Shown in pieces: positions 8,562-11,667 of a DNA stretch of 11,667 nt. A program made the translations under genes and the position numbers. The notes under the pieces were generated by a model. It was not told the DNA's origin, did no database searches, and was given only the letters and a program-made list of their open reading frames with translations. The stretch comes from Candidatus Aminicenantota bacterium (GTDB taxonomy: Bacteria; Acidobacteriota; Aminicenantia; UBA2199), in the NCBI GenBank assembly GCA_020355945.1, contig CP070627.1, positions 813,628-825,294 of the forward strand, in the 5' to 3' direction. Position 1 is the stretch's first letter; each line of letters starts with the position of its first letter.

Positions 8562-8581
8562 ACCGCCAAAAAAGGGGCGGT
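8562..8581 (+). terminator. Weak terminator-like hairpin after mvhA
   Basis: ACCGCC (8562-8567) pairs perfectly with GGCGGT (8576-8581) across an 8-nt A-rich loop, five bases after the mvhA stop. The following bases are T-rich (CTTACTTTGTTACTTT) but contain no clean T run, so termination may be inefficient. Confidence 0.4.
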
Positions 8582-8610
8582 GCCTTACTTTGTTACTTTA
8601 TGCTTCGGAT

Positions 8611-8638
8611 TTGTTCCGTTGTTCCGTTGTTCCGTTGT
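8611..8638 (+). repeat. Tandem repeat of TTGTTCCG, 3.5 copies
   Basis: TTGTTCCG repeats at 8611, 8619 and 8627 without a mismatch, followed by a half copy TTGT. It lies in non-coding DNA between the two operons. It is probably a slippage product; its 8-bp unit makes it a candidate for length variation between strains. Confidence 0.85.
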
Positions 8639-8759
8639 CTTGTTATTATATGCCTCGTCTCTCCTTTCAGGGAGGTTTACCAGGAAAATACCTGCCCTAT
8701 TTCTTTAGGTAAGTTATTTATTTCCTAAATCGGTCAAAATGAGGTTTGCTGGCCCCCAG

Positions 8760-8819
8760 GAAAAAAAATTAAAAAAAAAATTATTTACCCTTGACAATAA
8801 GTTCAAAATATAGTATTTT
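8760..8819 (+). promoter_or_regulatory. Strong sigma70-type promoter with A-tract UP element, upstream of the cytochrome-rnf operon
   Basis: TTGACA (8791-8796), 17 bases, TATTTT (8814-8819). Immediately upstream, 8761-8787 is almost pure A/T with two long A runs, the usual look of an UP element. The start point would be near 8826. That leaves no room for a ribosome site ahead of the ATG at 8825, so the promoter now most plausibly serves the cytochrome and rnf genes with the regulator remnant as leader. Confidence 0.65.
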
Positions 8820-8820
8820 G
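8804..8820. promoter_or_regulatory. Perfect palindromic operator CAAAATA-TAG-TATTTTG over the -10
   Basis: CAAAATA (8804-8810) and TATTTTG (8814-8820) are exact reverse complements around a 3-bp centre; one base pair further out is mismatched and the next matches again (TTC...GGA/GAA). The right arm contains the whole -10 hexamer. The size, A/T-rich arms and position directly ahead of an ArsR-like gene fit an autoregulatory ArsR/SmtB-type site. Operator role is inferred from position and symmetry. Confidence 0.55.
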
Positions 8821-8824
8821 GAAT

Positions 8825-9038
8825 ATGAAATTGCGAAACCATGAAATCTTTGAAATGCATGCGGAATTTTGCATGACCATGACACCATCCCAAACGATCA
8901 ACCATTATAACAATGTTAAGACAAAGGAAAATGAATGTGGGTAAACTTGCAGACATTTTAGATATGCCTATTGCCAATGTGAGTCAGCATTTAAAAGCAT
9001 TAAGAATCTTACTGAAGAAACCCGAGGCTTATAAATAA
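8825..9038 (+). pseudogene. Decayed ArsR-family winged-helix regulator (one frameshift, wing missing)
   Basis: The first frame from ATG 8825 reads ..EIFEMHAEFCMTMT, the typical N-terminal helix of one ArsR-type group, and then diverges. One extra base near 8883-8885 moves the reading to the next frame, which continues HPKRSTIITMLRQRKMNV and KLADILDMPIANVSQHLKAL and stops at 9038. With that base removed, the product is about 70 residues. It contains the HPKR..II..L helix and a full helix-turn-helix with the family's NVSQHL recognition helix, but it ends before the beta-hairpin wing and C-terminal helix (normal ArsR proteins have about 90-120 residues). The second-frame part also has its own ATG at 8931. 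The stop is only 18 bases before the cytochrome start, so an intact gene would have been its operon leader. A sequencing error could explain the frameshift but not the missing wing. Confidence 0.75.
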
Positions 9039-9056
9039 AGTAGGGAGTGTGTTCCA

Positions 9057-9734
9057 ATGGCTAAACTCAAACAAATAACAGAAGGAATGAAAAAAACATA
9101 CCTTTTGGTGTTGGTTGCGGTTTTTGTCGTCATTGCCATCCTGGGATATGCGTTTGAGCCGAAAGAAGAACCCAAACGGGTGGCCTTTGATACCAAAGGC
9201 GGAGGAGTTATTTTCGATCACCAGGTCCATGTGTCTCTTGAAAATGTCCTATGCAAGGAGTGCCATCATAATTTTGATGATGCCGAAGATAATTATTCCG
9301 CCAATTGTAGAGGGTGCCACTCCAGGGAACAGTGTGACGATGAAGCCATCCATAAGAAGTGTATTGGGAGAAATTGCACCGGCTGTCATTTGGAGGGTTC
9401 GGTTAACTGCAATTTCTGTCATAACGCAGAGATTTTTGTATCCACCAAACCACCCGCGAAAATAGAATTTGATACGGATGGCGGTGGGGTGGTTTTCGAT
9501 CATTTGACTCATGCATCCCCTGATGGATATGACCTGGCGTGTGATACCTGCCATCACGGCTACAAACCGGAAAATAAAAAATCCTTTCCCATGAATTGCC
9601 GGCGATGTCACTACAATACAAAGTACGAAACCATTTGCGAAGATGAAGAAACCCATGCCAGGTGTGTGGGTAAAAACTGTGTAGACTGTCATACGGACGG
9701 CGCTGAAGATTGTGAAATATGTCATAAAGAATAA
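9057..9734 (+). CDS. Membrane-anchored octaheme c-type cytochrome (two tandem class III/c3-like modules)
   Basis: A 225-residue protein with eight CXXCH sites (Cys66, 84, 107, 118, 162, 181, 208 and 219). Residues about 14-33 form a single hydrophobic segment with lysines before it, a signal anchor or uncleaved signal, so the hemes lie outside the cytoplasmic membrane. The rest is an internal duplication: residues 43-124 and 137-223 both begin FDT.GGGV.FDH..H, and each holds four hemes. Candidate distal ligands are His55, 58, 71, 99 and His149, 152, 167, 200, so each module matches a bis-His tetraheme cytochrome c3. Each module also has two further cysteines in equivalent places (Cys93/Cys102; Cys194/Cys203). 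AGGGAG (9042-9047) precedes ATG 9057. Its place ahead of rnfC recalls DhcA-Rnf of Desulfovibrio and MmcA-Rnf of Methanosarcina, where the cytochrome is an electron partner of Rnf. Confidence 0.93.
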   Translation: MAKLKQITEGMKKTYLLVLVAVFVVIAILGYAFEPKEEPKRVAFDTKGGGVIFDHQVHVSLENVLCKECHHNFDDAEDNYSANCRGCHSREQCDDEAIHKKCIGRNCTGCHLEGSVNCNFCHNAEIFVSTKPPAKIEFDTDGGGVVFDHLTHASPDGYDLACDTCHHGYKPENKKSFPMNCRRCHYNTKYETICEDEETHARCVGKNCVDCHTDGAEDCEICHKE

Positions 9735-9778
9735 CAATCTTTTCGTATCAGCATTGAATATTCAACTTTCATCGTTTG

Positions 9779-11023
9779 ATGAAAATAAAGGATAAATTAT
9801 TAACAATGAATAAGGACAGATTAGCACTAAATTGTAATGAAATGAAAATCTCGGATGCCCCGGAGCCCAGGGAAGTTCTTCTTCCTTTAACCGGTTTTGA
9901 TAAGAAGAGGGATAAGCTGAGTCTTAAAGTAGGAAAACGGGTAATTACCGGCGAACAGGTCGCCCGGGGTGTTTTTTCCACGGTTACCGGGACGGTAAAA
10001 GGCATTGAACCTTTACTTACCGGGGATGGCCATCTTACGGCTGTACGGGTTGAAGTTTCAGAGGAAGAGGAATTTGATTCCGCGTTAAAATTAATACCCG
10101 GGAAGGAACTCGCTGTTCTGGAAACCGACCCTGGTGAGTTACTGGAAAAAAAGTTGAACCGTGCCAACCTGGGCTTTTGCGAAGAACGGGCAGAAGTACA
10201 AACAGTCATTGTCAGTGCGGTTGATACGGACCTGCTTACCGCGGTCAGTCAACAGGTTTTAAGAGAAAGTAAAGATATTGTCCCGGAAGGTTTAAAATTG
10301 GTTCAACATTTAACCGGGGCAGAGCGAGTGGTTTTAGTGGTCCCGGAACCCCTTGGGAATTTGGTGTCCGATATTGCCGGGGATTCCATTGATATCTACA
10401 AAGTAAAACCCTTTTACCCCAATGGTTTGCCGGAGATACTGGTAAGAGATTTAGCACGTATTTACCATTTCCACAGCCATGTTTTTTTAAAGGTGGAGAA
10501 GTTGGTTGCCGCAGTGAAAGCCCTGCAGGAAGATCAACCCTTTGTACACAAAGTGGTCACTGTCATCGATGAAAATGGAGCGGAAAACTTCCGGGTACGG
10601 ATTGGTACTCCTTTAAAGGACCTTTTAAAATTAAAGGGATGTGACCTGAAAACCAGTAAGAAAATCATTATCGGAGGTCCTTTCAGGGGATATGCCAGTT
10701 TTAGTACGGAAATTCCCATCACCGAAGATATGGATTCTATCTACGTTCAACCCCCGGATGAAACGGTTCATTATTATAATAACCAGTGTATGAATTGTGG
10801 CCGATGTGTAAAGGTTTGCCCGGTGAACCTGGATGTCAATTTGATATGCCGGTATTCCGAGTTTTCACTGTTTGAGAAATGCAGTGAAATGGGCGTAGAG
10901 GTTTGTATTGAATGTGGGTTATGTGCGTATTATTGCCCGTCAAGCCGGTCCCTGGTCCAGTTCATCCGGCTGGCAAAGAGTGAAATAGAAAAACTAGAAA
11001 AAGAGGGAGAAGAAGTCTCATGA
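9779..11023 (+). CDS. rnfC: Rnf complex subunit RnfC-like, with degenerate flavin/NADH-binding region
   Basis: About 414 residues. The N-terminal barrel-sandwich region (LKVGKRVITGEQVA, then TVTGTVKGIEPL), a central RnfC core (VHKVVTVID, RVRIGTPLKDLL, KIIIGGPFRGYA) and two [4Fe-4S] motifs, CMNCGRCVKVCP and CIECGLCAYYCP near the C-terminus, identify RnfC. The usual motifs between barrel and core, the G.GG..FP..K loop and NGAECEPY, are absent: the equivalent stretch reads NLGFCEERAEV and SAVDTDLLTAV. The later YPSGG.KQL motif is also altered (FYPNGLPEIL). The protein probably no longer binds NADH and may not bind FMN. ATG 9779 has no ribosome site; ATG 9806 has AAAGGA at 13-base spacing and may be the real start. 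The gene follows the cytochrome by 44 bases, and its stop overlaps rnfD in ATGA. Confidence 0.88.
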   Translation: MKIKDKLLTMNKDRLALNCNEMKISDAPEPREVLLPLTGFDKKRDKLSLKVGKRVITGEQVARGVFSTVTGTVKGIEPLLTGDGHLTAVRVEVSEEEEFDSALKLIPGKELAVLETDPGELLEKKLNRANLGFCEERAEVQTVIVSAVDTDLLTAVSQQVLRESKDIVPEGLKLVQHLTGAERVVLVVPEPLGNLVSDIAGDSIDIYKVKPFYPNGLPEILVRDLARIYHFHSHVFLKVEKLVAAVKALQEDQPFVHKVVTVIDENGAENFRVRIGTPLKDLLKLKGCDLKTSKKIIIGGPFRGYASFSTEIPITEDMDSIYVQPPDETVHYYNNQCMNCGRCVKVCPVNLDVNLICRYSEFSLFEKCSEMGVEVCIECGLCAYYCPSSRSLVQFIRLAKSEIEKLEKEGEEVS

Positions 11024-11667
11024 GATTGACGGTTTCAAATCCGCCCCATTGGCATGTAAAGTTAACGGAAGGCCGGATTCATCTTGATTTTATTATCGCA
11101 TTGATACCGGCCGTGATTTTTGCTTTGATTATGTATGGTATGCATGCGGCACGGGTTATTGTATTGGCAATGTCCACTGCTGTCATCAGTGAAATTCTAA
11201 TTCGGAAACTTTTTAAAAAGCCCCAGGCATTTACGGATGGCAGTGCATTTTTAATCGGTTTGTTGTTTGCGTTGATCCTGCCGCCCAGTGTGCCCTTCTG
11301 GTTGGTGATTGTGGGTGCATTCTTATGTATTTTTATTGGTAAGGAACTTTTTGGTGGTTTGGGTAGTCCCCCGTTGAACCCTGTTTTGGTGGGATGGACT
11401 ATCCTCCAGATTTCCTGGCCCGGGCATCTTAATATCAACCTGGCTGCGGCGATTTATGACCTGAAGTTTGATTTTCGCTATCCCCTGGCCATGTTAAAAA
11501 CCGGGGGTATTGAAGCGATTTCGGATTATAGTTTTATTGACCTTGTTTTGGGCAAGCAGACAGCGGGTCTCGGGGCATCGGCCATCATACTGATATTCAT
11601 CGGTGGGGTATACCTTTTAGTGCGAAGACGAATTCACTGGGAAATTCCCTTATCCTTTGCCGTGGGA
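11020..11667 (+). CDS. rnfD: Rnf complex membrane subunit RnfD (3' end beyond window)
   Basis: The ATG at 11020 overlaps the rnfC stop (ATGA), a typical coupled junction. The 216 visible residues contain several membrane segments and RnfD/NqrB family marks: SNPPHW near the start, DGSAFLIGLLFALILPP, and GKELFGGLGSPPLNP (the family form is usually G.GKN.FNPA-like). RnfD normally carries FMN bound covalently through phosphate to a threonine in an SGAT-type motif, put there by ApbE. At the equivalent place this protein reads GLGASAI, with Ser187 where the threonine is expected. RnfD with RnfG carries electrons through the membrane part of the complex. The remaining rnf genes (G, E, A, B) should follow beyond the window. 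Confidence 0.92.
   Translation, partial: MRLTVSNPPHWHVKLTEGRIHLDFIIALIPAVIFALIMYGMHAARVIVLAMSTAVISEILIRKLFKKPQAFTDGSAFLIGLLFALILPPSVPFWLVIVGAFLCIFIGKELFGGLGSPPLNPVLVGWTILQISWPGHLNINLAAAIYDLKFDFRYPLAMLKTGGIEAISDYSFIDLVLGKQTAGLGASAIILIFIGGVYLLVRRRIHWEIPLSFAVG

Larger units (their letters stand above)
8557..8790. other. Intergenic stretch without a gene
   Basis: Apart from the hairpin and the 8-bp tandem repeat listed separately, I see no coding signal on either strand. The one short open frame (8528-8728) has no ribosome site and overlaps the mvhA end. A TTTAGG/CCTAAA pair (8704-8709 and 8724-8729) could form a weak hairpin. The right end is a long A-rich tract that belongs to the next promoter. 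Confidence 0.6.

Noticed and set aside
8528..8728. Open frame of about 66 codons overlapping the mvhA end
   Set aside because: No ribosome site, no recognisable domain, covers a tandem repeat and a hairpin; the composition looks non-coding.
8704..8729. Inverted repeat TTTAGG/CCTAAA
   Set aside because: Short A/T-rich stem with a 14-nt loop and no T run; most likely chance.
8931..9038. Independent 35-residue helix-turn-helix protein starting at ATG 8931
   Set aside because: The HPKR..II..L helix that belongs to the same fold lies in frame upstream of this ATG and the rest of the N-terminus lies in the other frame, so it reads as a fragment of a broken gene; no ribosome site is evident.

Overview
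The window carries genes for anaerobic energy metabolism, all on the + strand, arranged as three electron-transfer modules. It has no RNA genes, CRISPR arrays, insertion sequences or phage genes. The gene set (Hmc/Dsr-type iron-sulfur plus NrfD pair, HdrABC with an Mvh-type [NiFe]-hydrogenase, a c3-type multiheme cytochrome in front of rnfC and rnfD) fits a strict anaerobe such as a sulfate reducer or syntroph. Purine-rich Shine-Dalgarno sites (AAAGGAGG-like) and near-consensus TTGACA/TATAAT promoters would suit a Firmicute. The c3-type cytochrome and DsrO/P- or Hmc-like proteins would equally suit Desulfobacterota. The sequence alone does not decide between them.

Layout. 1-1707: the end of a periplasmic-type multi-[4Fe-4S] protein and a complete NrfD-family membrane protein, followed by a possible terminator. 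1764-1910: a near-consensus promoter with a direct repeat and a leader of about 115 nt. 1911-8556: a tight operon hdrC-hdrB-hdrA-mvhD-mvhG-mvhA. Three of its junctions overlap by 8 to 14 bases, and hdrB and mvhA follow after short gaps. 8557-9056: an interval with no intact gene, holding a hairpin, an 8-bp tandem repeat, an A-tract/TTGACA promoter with a perfect palindrome over its -10, and a decayed ArsR-family regulator with one frameshift and no wing. 9057-11667: an octaheme cytochrome, rnfC and the start of rnfD, cut by the window end.

How the parts work together (inference). The Mvh hydrogenase takes electrons from H2 and passes them through MvhD to the flavin of HdrA. There they would be bifurcated to ferredoxin and, through HdrC and HdrB, to a disulfide-type acceptor. 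HdrC here has an N-terminal membrane anchor, so the complex is probably membrane-attached, as in DsrMK-type systems. The reduced ferredoxin could feed the Rnf complex. RnfC here lacks the glycine-rich and ECEP motifs of the usual flavin/NADH region and follows a membrane-anchored octaheme cytochrome. That suggests a ferredoxin-to-cytochrome Rnf, comparable to the MmcA-Rnf arrangement of Methanosarcina, rather than ferredoxin:NAD+.

The most unusual points are the degenerate RnfC, the broken ArsR gene beside an intact-looking operator, the membrane-anchored HdrC, and the long C-terminal tail of the hydrogenase large subunit.
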